In this document: positions 7,599 through 15,054 of the stretch, one piece after another
Layout of the letters: every line of letters starts with the position of its first letter
Position numbering within the stretch: the first letter of the stretch is position 1
Origin: Verrucomicrobiota bacterium
GTDB taxonomy: Bacteria > Verrucomicrobiota > Verrucomicrobiia > Chthoniobacterales > UBA10450
Reading direction: 5' to 3'
DNA: 21,835 nt
NCBI GenBank assembly: GCA_003217965.1
Contig: QHNB01000079.1
Coordinates: 1 to 21,835 of the forward strand
The notes under the pieces: model-generated
What the model was told of the DNA's origin: nothing
What the model saw: the letters and a program-made list of their open reading frames with translations, nothing else
The model's database searches: none
Position numbers and translations under genes: made by a program

Positions 7599-8651
7599 TC
7601 AATCGTAGATGCCGTCAATTTCCCAGCCATCCTCGCTGACGTGGCAGCGCAAGAGCGTGCCATCCTCGACCTGCACATCCCACTCCACTCGGGCCCAGGC
7701 CCGTTCGTCCCACCAATTTCCGGAGAGCGGATAAGGGCCGGCTTGTGCCACGACCACGCCTTCCGTTGCCGGCGCGCGGACATGAGCCGGTTTGTTTTCA
7801 TCGAGCAATACCGCAGCTGGTCTGCGTTTGCGAAACCGTCGAAGCGGAATTCGCGCTCTAGTGTGCGCTGTCCTCAGCGCATCTGCGTCTGAAGTGGACT
7901 GGTGATTTTTTCCGCTGGGGACAGCGGACTCTACAGCCCAATAAAACGGCTCCATCCGAAATGCATCCGGCCGATGCGTTTCTTCCAGGAACGGACGGCC
8001 GACGCGATCCGGACCAAGTAACCCGATCAAGCGGGCAAGGGTGTCGTGCAATTGGCCCGGGTCACGCAACGCCGTCTCGAAAAAACCAAATTGTTGCCGG
8101 GCGGGTCGCGATGGTTGCGCTTCCAATTCAACCGAGAGGATCGGATGCCGCGAGGTAAAATTTTCCAGATGCGTGTGCAACATGCGGAAAAGGACCTCTT
8201 CGTTATTTGTCGGCTGTGGAATTTTGAAGGTTCGTTCGTAGTGTGATTTATCGGAAAAGGTGATCCGCAATCGAATTTCCTTGGCGACGAGATAGATGGC
8301 GTTTAAGCGAAGCGCGAGCTGCTGCAAAAATCGCCGCAACATGAACAGGAGAGGCTCAACTGTTTCGATTTCGTTTTCGAACTCGAAACTTTCGATGAAC
8401 GATTCCGGAGGAAAGACGAGCTTGAGAAGGCGCTGGGAGCAGCCATTCGCACGCTGCCACAATTTGACCGCGACCGTTCCGAGGCGCACGGCCAGTTCAT
8501 CGGGATTTAAGGCGGCAAGTTGGCCGAGAGTATGAATTCCCCATTGATGCAGGATGGCGAGAATACGTTGGATCTCCTGGGCTCGTTCACTTTCCCTGGC
8601 ATTAACAGCAACAGGAATAGCGGGCGCCATTTGCGAAACAGATCCAGACAC
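7599..8651 (-). CDS. imuB: C-terminal half of split ImuB (HhH, little finger, clamp-binding tail)
   Basis: ImuB is a catalytically inactive Y-family polymerase that links ImuA, DnaE2 and the beta clamp. This 350-residue protein matches only its second half: helix-hairpin-helix WGIHTLGQLAALNPDELAVRLG (about 37-58), little-finger domain (about 80-180), a probable clamp-binding motif QFGFF (187-191), then the conserved tail RPLRRFR-like (268-274), SGNWWDE (310-316) and terminal DGIYD. Palm and fingers are missing; they are encoded at 15696-16226 on the other strand. Residues of about 239-268 are repeat-derived. The start is taken as GTG (8651), placed 27 nt after a LexA box; an in-frame ATG at 8630 is an alternative. 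dnaE2 follows after 15 nt. Confidence 0.88.
   Translation of the reverse strand: MSGSVSQMAPAIPVAVNARESERAQEIQRILAILHQWGIHTLGQLAALNPDELAVRLGTVAVKLWQRANGCSQRLLKLVFPPESFIESFEFENEIETVEPLLFMLRRFLQQLALRLNAIYLVAKEIRLRITFSDKSHYERTFKIPQPTNNEEVLFRMLHTHLENFTSRHPILSVELEAQPSRPARQQFGFFETALRDPGQLHDTLARLIGLLGPDRVGRPFLEETHRPDAFRMEPFYWAVESAVPSGKNHQSTSDADALRTAHTRARIPLRRFRKRRPAAVLLDENKPAHVRAPATEGVVVAQAGPYPLSGNWWDERAWARVEWDVQVEDGTLLRCHVSEDGWEIDGIYD
7860..7935 (-). repeat. Double palindrome read in frame within imuB-C
   Basis: Two stems, TGCGCTG-tcct-CAGCGCA (7864-7881) and TCCGCTG-ggga-CAGCGGA (7911-7928), about 30 bp apart, with the GTAG-type lead (CTGTAGAGTCCGCTG on the minus strand). The second stem is the same as the one at 4185-4201 apart from its loop. 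It encodes about ImuB-C residues 239-268, just before the conserved PLRRFR tail. Confidence 0.7.
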
Positions 8652-8657
8652 AAGGGC

Positions 8658-8694
8658 ACTCTAGGCCTGTTCCGGTATATGTTCAAGTGAACAT
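8658..8694 (-). promoter_or_regulatory. LexA box and sigma70-like promoter of imuB-C-dnaE2
   Basis: A perfect palindrome, ATGTTCA-AG-TGAACAT, lies at 8679-8694 and fits the TGTTC-N4-GAACA LexA motif. On the minus strand TTGAAC within it (8681-8686) serves as a -35, with 17 bp to a -10-like TAGAGT (8658-8663). LexA bound here would cover the -35. The -10 ends 6 nt before the GTG start, so the mRNA may be leaderless or start translation at the ATG at 8630. Confidence 0.8.
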
Positions 8695-8699
8695 TAACC

Positions 8700-8890
8700 C
8701 TTTCGGCCGAAGCTAACCACCCGTAGTGCGAGGCTCGCTCGCTACACGGCGACCCCGCAAGCGTTCGGGTGGCGCCGGGACTGATCTTTGCCGGACGAGA
8801 CGTCCGGCTGGTAGACGTGGCGCCTATGTAGCGGCAGGCGTGTCGCCTGCAATCCCTTCTGCTTTGCAGCCGAGGGTCGGCTCATCCCTG
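8700..8890. repeat. Intergenic palindromes between dinG and imuB-C
   Basis: No gene is seen. The stretch holds GCCGGACG-aga-CGTCCGGC (8790-8808), followed by GGTAG, and GTAGCG with GCAGGCG-tgt-CGCCTGC (8834-8850). Both have the 3-nt loop seen elsewhere in the window. It lies at the left join proposed for the imuB inversion. Confidence 0.6.
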
Positions 8891-10873
8891 CTAGACGATT
8901 TCGACCGGGCATTCCGGCATTGCGCTCATAAAAGTGCGTCCATATGGCTTGGTCACGATCCGATTGTCCAAAATGACAATGATTCCCCGATCCGTTTTCG
9001 TGCGAATCAATCGTCCGACACCTTGTCGCAATTTTAAAATCGCTTCTGGCAACGAATATTCGGTGAAGGCATCTCCTCCGCGGGCGATGATCATTTCCAG
9101 CTTCGCCTGAATCAACGGATGATCGGGCACGGCGAAAGGCAGCCGTGTAATAATGACATTACGCAAGGCGTCCCCCGGGACATCGACCCCCATCCAAAAA
9201 CTATCTGTCCCGAACAGGACACTGCGCGGAACGTTTTTGAAGCGCTGGAGCATTTTTGTCCGGGGCAAGCCTGCTCCTTGGACAAGAAGATTGAGATCCC
9301 GATCGGCAAAAAACTCGCCCATCCGCTCAGCCAATTGGTGCATCGCCCGATAGTTGGTGAACAAGACGAAAGCGTGACCGTCAGTTTGAATAACAAAGTG
9401 TTCGATCCAGTGTATCAGAGCTTCTTCGTAGCCGACCTCGCGCGGGTCGGGCATTTTGCCGACCACGAACATTTTCATCTGGCGCTCGAAATTAAACGGA
9501 CTGCCAAGCTGCAATGGCTCGACCGCCTCTGCCCCAATACGATTTCGGAAATAGGCCAGGTCTTTTCTTCCGACGCTCAAGCTGGCGCTGGTCATGATAC
9601 AGCTATGGCGGTCACGGAATAAAAGCCGTCGCAACACCGGGGCCATATCGACAGGAGCGGCGTTGAGAGTAAGAAATTGAGCGGCTTTGCCGGTGCGCTC
9701 GACCCAATAGACATGGTCGGGTGCAGTTTGGGCGAGAAAATCAGCAATGCCGCTACGAACGTCGGCCAGCCGTCGGCCAAGATCCTGCAATTCTGCTTTG
9801 ATGATCTCGTCATCTTGTCGCTTCACCACCTCCGCGATTCGCGCTTGCAGCGAACCAAGGCGGCCGCTGATCGTGTCGGGCACGAGATCGGGGCCGTGTA
9901 TCCGATATTCGCGTCCTTTCCGAAAATCGCATCGTTGGTCAATCGTCTGAAAGAATCGATCGATCTCATCGATAAGCTCGGCCGCGAGGCTGACGCCGGT
10001 GCCGTCGCGCACGACGGTAAACAGCCCTTTGCGTGTCCGTGCGTTGTAGAGGCGCTGAACCGTTGCGCGCAATCCATATTGCGAAACGCCAATTCCAATT
10101 TGGCGCGATGCCGTCTGCTCGATGGTATGTGCTTCATCCAGAATCAGAAAATCATTGGGAAAGATGTAACCGCCCTCGTGATCTGCGAATTCTTCAGCGC
10201 CGCTGAGCAAGACAAACAGCAGGGTGTGGTTCATGACCACGATGTCGGCAGAGAGCAATTGCCGGCGCGCCTGCTGATAAAAACAATTGCCTCGCTCGCC
10301 GCACGATTTTTTTGTGCATATATGCGCTTCGCTGCAGACCTGAGTCCAAACCTTGGGATCCGGTTCGAACCAAATGTCGCTTAGCGTTCCGTCGCTGGTG
10401 TTCGTCGCCCAATCGGCAATGCGCTCCAGCTCTTTTTGTTCCGGTCCGGTGAATAGATCGGTTCGCTGGGCCAAAGCGCGTTCCAGCCGGCGGGGGCAAA
10501 GATAATTCTGTCTTCCTTTCATCAGCGCGGCCTCGAATTCCACCGGCAAAATCTTTTTCAAAATTGGAATATCTTTGTAGAGAAGCTGCTCTTGAAGATT
10601 GATCGTGTGCGTCGAGATGATGGCTTTTTTGTGTTGCTCGATGGCGAAGAGGATGCCGGGAACGAGGTACGCCAGCGATTTGCCGACACCAGTACCGGCT
10701 TCGGTTACCAGGTGCTCCTCGTGCTCGAGGGCGCGAGCGATGGCTCCGGCCATTTGCTGCTGCTGCGGGCGCATCTCGAAGTTTTTCGCTTTCGCTAACA
10801 AACCGGCGGCGGAGAAAATCGCCTCCACTCTGTCAGCAAAATCGGAAGGGACGGTTTCGCGCAGGGCAATCAT
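8891..10873 (-). CDS. dinG: DinG/XPD-family Fe-S ATP-dependent DNA helicase
   Basis: Superfamily 2 5'-3' helicase likely to act in repair or in resolving D-loops, R-loops and G-quadruplexes. The 660-residue protein has Walker A TEAGTGVGKS (57-66), Walker B DEAH (246-249), Cys at 126, 180, 186, 191 and 197 in the region where XPD/DinG enzymes hold a 4Fe-4S cluster, and motif VI QGVGRLIRTKTDRG near the C-terminus. The open frame starts with TTG at 10885; the ATG at 10873 is preferred. It is divergent from the lptF-like gene, with 54 bp between starts. No LexA box is visible upstream, so it does not appear to belong to the SOS set here despite lying between the two imu operons. YoaA is the nearest alternative name. 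Confidence 0.9.
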   Translation of the reverse strand: MIALRETVPSDFADRVEAIFSAAGLLAKAKNFEMRPQQQQMAGAIARALEHEEHLVTEAGTGVGKSLAYLVPGILFAIEQHKKAIISTHTINLQEQLLYKDIPILKKILPVEFEAALMKGRQNYLCPRRLERALAQRTDLFTGPEQKELERIADWATNTSDGTLSDIWFEPDPKVWTQVCSEAHICTKKSCGERGNCFYQQARRQLLSADIVVMNHTLLFVLLSGAEEFADHEGGYIFPNDFLILDEAHTIEQTASRQIGIGVSQYGLRATVQRLYNARTRKGLFTVVRDGTGVSLAAELIDEIDRFFQTIDQRCDFRKGREYRIHGPDLVPDTISGRLGSLQARIAEVVKRQDDEIIKAELQDLGRRLADVRSGIADFLAQTAPDHVYWVERTGKAAQFLTLNAAPVDMAPVLRRLLFRDRHSCIMTSASLSVGRKDLAYFRNRIGAEAVEPLQLGSPFNFERQMKMFVVGKMPDPREVGYEEALIHWIEHFVIQTDGHAFVLFTNYRAMHQLAERMGEFFADRDLNLLVQGAGLPRTKMLQRFKNVPRSVLFGTDSFWMGVDVPGDALRNVIITRLPFAVPDHPLIQAKLEMIIARGGDAFTEYSLPEAILKLRQGVGRLIRTKTDRGIIVILDNRIVTKPYGRTFMSAMPECPVEIV

Positions 10874-10927
10874 GGAAGCAGGCAATTTACGAGATTACCC
10901 TCAATCCGGTTCAATCGAAAATTTCTT

Positions 10928-12058
10928 GTGACTCTCTTTGACCGGTATATCACCCGAAATTTCGTGCAGGCTTACCTCTACTGCATCGCCGGTTTCATCT
11001 CGATCTGGCTGATTTTCGATGTCAGCGACAGCATCTCCACTTTTCTCGATCAACATCTGAGTCTAGGTCGAGTTCTGGAATATTATGGAACGCAGGTCCC
11101 ACAGATTCTTGTCATCCTCCTGCCCATTTCGCTGCTCCTGGCATTGCTTTTTGTCCTCGGCCGGATGTCGCGCGCAAACGAGATCGTCTCGATGCTCACC
11201 GCCGGTACCAGCCTGATCCGGCTCCTGACCCCGCTATTTCTCATCGCACTTTTAACTACTGCGGCATGTTTCGCCCTGAACTACTCCGCGGCCCCACACG
11301 CGGAGATGGCCAGAAAGATTTTCTTTGGCGGAGGCGGATCGAGTGAGATTCAGGGTCAAATCTTTCGCAACCGGCGTGAGTCACGAACGTGGTTTATTCA
11401 AAGTTTCCGGCCGAACTCCAACCGATTTAACAATGTTCAAGTGTTGCAGCAGAGCGCGTTTGATCATATCACCATGAGTTTTGTTGCCGTGACCGCCGAG
11501 TATGATCCCGGCACGCATAGCTGGACGTTATCGGACGCACGGATAGTCCGCTACGATCCGGCCGGGAATATCATTTCGACAGAATTCGAACCGACTCTTG
11601 TTCTCCGGGATTGGAGCGAAACCCCTTACCGGTTGCGAAGCGCAAATATGCGGGCTGAATTAATGAGTCTGCCGGAATTGCGCGATTATTTGAATTTCAA
11701 TTCCGATTTTCCGGATACTCTCCTCGCGCCTTTCCGGACGCATTTTTATTATCGCATCGCGCTCCCCTGGACCTGCCTGGTCATCGCTCTCATGGCCGCG
11801 CCGCTCGGCGTCGGCTTTACTCGGCGAGGCGTGCTCGCGAGCGTGGCGATCGCGATTTTGTTGACCTTTGCTCTTAATTTTTCCACTCATCTCTTCCTCG
11901 CCTTGGGCGAAGGTGATCGGGTTCCGGCGTGGCTTGCAGGCTGGGCTCCGGCTCTGATTTTCGGCACCATCGGTTTGTATCTCTTACAGTTGCGGGCGTC
12001 CAATCGGGAGGCTTCGGACTTTCGCGGCCTGTTCCGCCGCCGTATATTTGCTCAATGA
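10928..12058 (+). CDS. LptF/LptG-family (YjgP/YjgQ) lipopolysaccharide export permease
   Basis: Inner-membrane permease of the LptBFGC transporter, which extracts LPS and passes it to the periplasmic bridge. The 376-residue protein has the family layout: three N-terminal membrane helices (about 14-34, 50-75, 95-115), a periplasmic beta-jellyroll region (about 125-270) and three C-terminal helices (about 280-370). The start FDRYITRNF is typical. It begins with GTG and has no clear ribosome-binding site. Its stop overlaps the ATG of the next open frame (ATGA). A partner permease is not in the window, so LptF and LptG cannot be told apart with confidence. Confidence 0.88.
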   Translation: MTLFDRYITRNFVQAYLYCIAGFISIWLIFDVSDSISTFLDQHLSLGRVLEYYGTQVPQILVILLPISLLLALLFVLGRMSRANEIVSMLTAGTSLIRLLTPLFLIALLTTAACFALNYSAAPHAEMARKIFFGGGGSSEIQGQIFRNRRESRTWFIQSFRPNSNRFNNVQVLQQSAFDHITMSFVAVTAEYDPGTHSWTLSDARIVRYDPAGNIISTEFEPTLVLRDWSETPYRLRSANMRAELMSLPELRDYLNFNSDFPDTLLAPFRTHFYYRIALPWTCLVIALMAAPLGVGFTRRGVLASVAIAILLTFALNFSTHLFLALGEGDRVPAWLAGWAPALIFGTIGLYLLQLRASNREASDFRGLFRRRIFAQ

Positions 12059-12464
12059 ATCCTCTGGCCACTGACTGGCCGATTAAACGGCGCTCCGACT
12101 ATTGCCACGTCACGCAACGACCGTTCGCGCCGGGGGAGTTATTTTACACGCTTCTATATAGCGACGGCGATGGATTTCGCCGGGAAGATCTAAGCGAAGA
12201 AATGCGGAGGCGCTTTTTCGGCGCCTCATTACGCAGGCAGATGCGCCGCCCCACGCCTGTTTCGTCCTGGCCGTGATGCTCGAGCGGAAACGCGTTCTTA
12301 AGCAGGTCCGCGCGGAAGAAAATGACGGCCGTCGCACGCTTATCTACGAACACAGCAAAAATGGCGACGTGTTTATCGTGGAAGACCCCAAGCTGCGGTT
12401 GGATGATCTTGAGCGTGTCCAAGCAGAAGTGATGCAGTTGCTGCAGCAAAGTTCCGCATCCTGA
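12055..12464 (+). pseudogene. Conserved hypothetical gene broken by internal deletion and frameshift
   Basis: Two frames fit one ancestral protein. The first (from ATG 12055, overlapping the lptF-like stop) gives a plausible N-terminus with RRSDYCHVTQRPFAPGE and GFRREDLSEE, then runs into Arg-rich nonsense to a stop at 12276. From about 12201 the other frame reads NAEALFRRLITQ, then VLAVMLERKR, then a charged C-terminus (LIYEHSKNGDVF, DPKLRLDDLE) to 12464. I recall relatives in Verrucomicrobia with a proline-rich spacer of about 40 residues between these parts, so a deletion near 12195-12201 that is not a multiple of three is likely. Function unknown. The second part could still be made from GTG 12273 as a 63-residue protein. 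Confidence 0.65.
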
Positions 12465-12468
12465 GGCC

Positions 12469-13482
12469 ATGTCCGGAGTACCGTTTTCAGACGCAATCTT
12501 TCCACTTTATCTCGCGCCGATGGCGGGCGTGACCGACAAGAGCTTCCGTCAGATTTGCAAAGAATATGGCGCGGATGTTCTGGTGACTGAATTCGTTTCC
12601 GCCGAAGGCGTGTTTCGCCGGAACCAGCGGACGCGCGAATATCTGGATTTCGACGAAATCGAGCGGCCAATCGGAGTCCAGCTCTTCGGCGCCGATGCTG
12701 AGCATATGGCCGAAGCCGCGCGCCAGGTGGTTGATTGGGTTGCGCCAGATTTCATTGATTTAAATTTCGGGTGTCCCGTCAACAAAGTGGTCGCGAAAAA
12801 CGGCGGTTCCGCCTTGTTAAAAGATTGTCCGACGCTGGCAACTGTCGCCGCCTCCGTGGTCCGCGCGGTAGCGCCGGTTCCGGTCACGGCAAAAATCCGC
12901 ATCGGCTGGGACGCAGATTTGATTAACGCCCGATACGTTGCAAGGATTCTGGAGAACTGCGGGATTGCCGCGCTGGCCGTGCATGGCCGCACCCGGGCGC
13001 AAGGTTATTCCGGCGAAGCCGATTGGCGGGTGATCGGCGAAGTAGCGCAATCGGTTGGCCTGCCTGTAATCGGAAATGGCGATCTATTTTCCGCGGAAGA
13101 CGTGGCGCGGCGGCGCGCGGAGACGAAGATTTCGGGTGCCATGATTGGTCGAGCAGCGATGAGTGCGCCGTGGATTTTTCGCCAAATCAAACACTACCTC
13201 ATCACTGGCGAGCGGCTTCCGCCACCCTCGTTGTCGGAACGTTGGAATATCATCCTCAATCACTGTCGAGCGCAGGTCGGAGAGTGGGGGGTGGAAGAAC
13301 CGGCTATCCGTTCTTTGCGCGCGCGGCTGATGGCGTATTCGAAACGTTTGCCGGAAGCGAAATTACTCCGGGATAAGTTTCAACACGTCTCAACCGTTGC
13401 GGAGGTCGAAGCCATTGCGTGCAAGCACATTGTCCAGAGCGAGTCGAGCGCGCTACACCCAATGTCTTTGGTTGCCATATAA
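12469..13482 (+). CDS. dusB: tRNA-dihydrouridine synthase, DusB type
   Basis: Flavin-dependent enzyme that reduces specific uridines in tRNA to dihydrouridine. The 337-residue protein has FMN-barrel motifs APMAGVTD (16-23), DLNFGCPVNKVV (97-108) with the catalytic Cys at 102, KNGGSALL (110-117), and VHGRTRAQGYSG around 170-182, followed by a C-terminal helical domain. Length and the NKVVAKNGGSALL sequence favour DusB over DusA or DusC. It begins 4 nt after the broken hypothetical gene and ends 11 nt before the Fe-S carrier gene, so it is probably part of the same transcription unit. Confidence 0.93.
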   Translation: MSGVPFSDAIFPLYLAPMAGVTDKSFRQICKEYGADVLVTEFVSAEGVFRRNQRTREYLDFDEIERPIGVQLFGADAEHMAEAARQVVDWVAPDFIDLNFGCPVNKVVAKNGGSALLKDCPTLATVAASVVRAVAPVPVTAKIRIGWDADLINARYVARILENCGIAALAVHGRTRAQGYSGEADWRVIGEVAQSVGLPVIGNGDLFSAEDVARRRAETKISGAMIGRAAMSAPWIFRQIKHYLITGERLPPPSLSERWNIILNHCRAQVGEWGVEEPAIRSLRARLMAYSKRLPEAKLLRDKFQHVSTVAEVEAIACKHIVQSESSALHPMSLVAI

Positions 13483-13493
13483 CTTCGAATGAC

Positions 13494-13865
13494 ATGTCAG
13501 TTGCACCAGCAGACCTGAAGATCAAGATCGGAAACGAGCGGTTGATCAAATTGACCGAGAATGCGTCACGCCACTTGCGATCGCTGCTTGAGAAACAAGG
13601 CCGGCCAGAGGGCGCGCTGCGTGTGGCAGTAATCGGCGGTGGCTGTTCCGGCCTTCAATACAAGATGGACTTGGTGGATGGGCCGGTGCCGCGAGACATT
13701 CTTGTCCTCTCATCGAATGTGCGCGTTGTGATTGATCCCAAGAGTGCGCTGTTTGTCAGCGGTTCAGTGCTCGATTTCAGCGAGGACCTTCAGAAAGGCG
13801 GATTCAAAGTAACGAATCCGAACGCGGTCGCCCATTGTTCCTGCGGCGAGAGTTTCGCTGCATGA
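13494..13865 (+). CDS. A-type iron-sulfur carrier (ErpA/IscA family)
   Basis: Small carrier that takes Fe-S clusters from a scaffold to target enzymes. The 123-residue protein has the three conserved Cys of the family: C51 in GGGCSGLQY and C115/C117 in HCSCGESF. The ATG at 13494 is preferred to upstream starts because it gives the normal length. Its stop overlaps the ATG of hscB (ATGA), suggesting coupled translation and a shared role in cluster biogenesis. ErpA and IscA cannot be separated with confidence from sequence alone. Confidence 0.9.
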   Translation: MSVAPADLKIKIGNERLIKLTENASRHLRSLLEKQGRPEGALRVAVIGGGCSGLQYKMDLVDGPVPRDILVLSSNVRVVIDPKSALFVSGSVLDFSEDLQKGGFKVTNPNAVAHCSCGESFAA

Positions 13866-14428
13866 CCGATTATTTCGCGCTTCTTGGGCAACCGCACCAG
13901 CCTCATCTGGATGATCGCGCACTCGAGCAAGCTTTTCACGAACGCGCCCGCCTGTTGCATCCCGATGCCGCTGGGACAAACGAGGGCGGCGAGTTCGCCC
14001 AATTAAACAGTGCTTTCAATGTGCTGCGCCATCCGCGCTTGAGATTGCGGCATCTGCTGGAATTGGAAGGCGTCATGCCGGCGAAGGAGCTGCTCGCCCC
14101 GGAATTGGGAGAATTGTTTGCGCGAGCGGCCGAAATTAGCCATCAAGCCAAAGCGGAGATTGCAAAAGAGCAAAGCTCGGACAGCGCGATCGCCCACTCG
14201 GTGGCACAGTTCAAACGCTCGCAAATCCGCGGCGAACTCGTCTCGGTCTTGCGAGAACTCAAGGCGAACGAACTCCGCGCGCAAAGTGATCTCAAGGATC
14301 TAAACGAGCTCTGGGATAAGGAACGCGCCGCTGGCCTTACAAAGGTCATGCAGTTGCAACAACGATTCACAATTCTGCAGCGCTGGATCGAGACGCTCGG
14401 TGAGCTGCAATTTCAATTGGAAAACTGA
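13862..14428 (+). CDS. hscB: Fe-S cluster assembly J-domain co-chaperone HscB
   Basis: J protein that recruits the Hsp70 HscA to the IscU scaffold and stimulates its ATPase during Fe-S cluster transfer. The 188-residue protein has an N-terminal J domain with the diagnostic HPD (33-35) and a C-terminal helical bundle rich in Glu, Leu and Lys, as in HscB. ATG 13862 overlaps the stop of the A-type carrier gene. HscA, IscU and IscS are not in the window. The lexA operator begins 2 nt after its stop codon. Confidence 0.88.
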   Translation: MTDYFALLGQPHQPHLDDRALEQAFHERARLLHPDAAGTNEGGEFAQLNSAFNVLRHPRLRLRHLLELEGVMPAKELLAPELGELFARAAEISHQAKAEIAKEQSSDSAIAHSVAQFKRSQIRGELVSVLRELKANELRAQSDLKDLNELWDKERAAGLTKVMQLQQRFTILQRWIETLGELQFQLEN

Positions 14429-14430
14429 TA

Positions 14431-14476
14431 CTGTTCATTTGAACTTGCGCTGCCGGGCCAGTGCGGCCAGTATTAT
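14431..14476 (+). promoter_or_regulatory. LexA box and promoter of lexA
   Basis: CTGTTCATTTGAACTT at 14431-14446 is an imperfect palindrome (TGTTCA-TT-TGAACT) of the same motif as the other two boxes; it indicates autoregulation. A -10-like TATTAT lies at 14471-14476, only 6 nt before the lexA ATG, which allows a leaderless mRNA. The spacing from box to -10 is longer than at the two imu promoters, and no good -35 is evident. Confidence 0.75.
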
Positions 14477-14482
14477 TTTCGT

Positions 14483-15013
14483 ATGCTGACCGATCGGCAG
14501 AAAAGCGTTCTCGATTTTATTCAAGCGGAGCAGCGCGAGAAAGGAATCACGCCGAGCACGCGCGAAATTCAAAAGCACTTTGGTTTCGCCAGCCAGACCT
14601 CCGTCATGCAGTACATCACAACTTTGGAACGCAAAGGATTTCTCAATCGTCACGCCCGCAAAGCGCGCTCTCTCATCACCCCGTTGCAGAAAGTTCGGAT
14701 CACTGATGTCCCCATTTATGGGCAAATCCCGGCCGGGATGGCGACACTGACCGAGCAGACCATCCTTGGTCATGTATCGCTCGATGCCAAGTCGGCCAAC
14801 GCAGCAAAAAACCGGCGCATGTTTGCCTTACAAGTAGCACTGATCGACGGGGAAACGACACTGAAACGTTACGTCGTGGAACGCGGGCGACCGTATTTGA
14901 AATCGGAAAACCCGGAATATCCGGATCTTCATCCGGCTCATGAATTGCGAGTGCAGGGAGTAATGGTTTCCCTAGTTCGGCGTCAGAATAATCAATCAGC
15001 ACGCCGTCATTAA
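14483..15013 (+). CDS. lexA: SOS repressor LexA lacking the catalytic-serine segment
   Basis: LexA represses DNA-damage genes and normally cuts itself when RecA is activated. The 176-residue protein has a winged-helix DNA-binding domain (1-65; TPSTREIQKHFGFASQTSVMQYITTLE is the helix-turn-helix region), the cleavage site Ala84-Gly85 in GQIPAGM, and the catalytic Lys at 128 in TTLKRY. Between RRMFALQV (to V118) and ALIDGETTLKRY (from A119) the usual segment of about 30 residues with the catalytic Ser (SGxSM) and the following beta strands is missing, in frame. The protein is correspondingly about 30 residues shorter than typical LexA. It probably cannot self-cleave and may not fold normally. 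A second lexA elsewhere, or an assembly deletion, is possible. Confidence 0.88.
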   Translation: MLTDRQKSVLDFIQAEQREKGITPSTREIQKHFGFASQTSVMQYITTLERKGFLNRHARKARSLITPLQKVRITDVPIYGQIPAGMATLTEQTILGHVSLDAKSANAAKNRRMFALQVALIDGETTLKRYVVERGRPYLKSENPEYPDLHPAHELRVQGVMVSLVRRQNNQSARRH

Positions 15014-15049
15014 TGTTCATTTGAACATGTCTCGACTTTGTGCCATGGT
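15013..15049 (+). promoter_or_regulatory. LexA box and promoter of imuA-imuB-N
   Basis: Perfect palindrome ATGTTCA-TT-TGAACAT at 15013-15028, overlapping the last base of the lexA stop codon. TTGAAC inside it (15021-15026) is a possible -35, with 17 bp to a weak -10 CATGGT (15044-15049), 5 nt before the imuA ATG. TTAATGTTCA-N-TTGAACAT is shared with the imuB-C promoter at 18 of 19 bases, and the box-to-start distance is nearly the same (26 against 27 nt). Confidence 0.8.
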
Positions 15050-15054
15050 CGGCC

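Noticed and set aside
9677..10384. Long plus-strand open frame (235 codons) antisense to dinG
   Set aside because: It mirrors the well-supported dinG helicase, has no recognisable motif, and long antisense frames are common in GC-rich genes.
10874..10927. LexA box controlling dinG
   Set aside because: No TGTTC-N4-GAACA or near match occurs in the 54 bp between dinG and the lptF-like gene.
15040..15054. GTG at 15040 as the imuA start
   Set aside because: It would lie between the LexA operator and the predicted -10, upstream of any plausible transcription start; ATG 15055 fits better.
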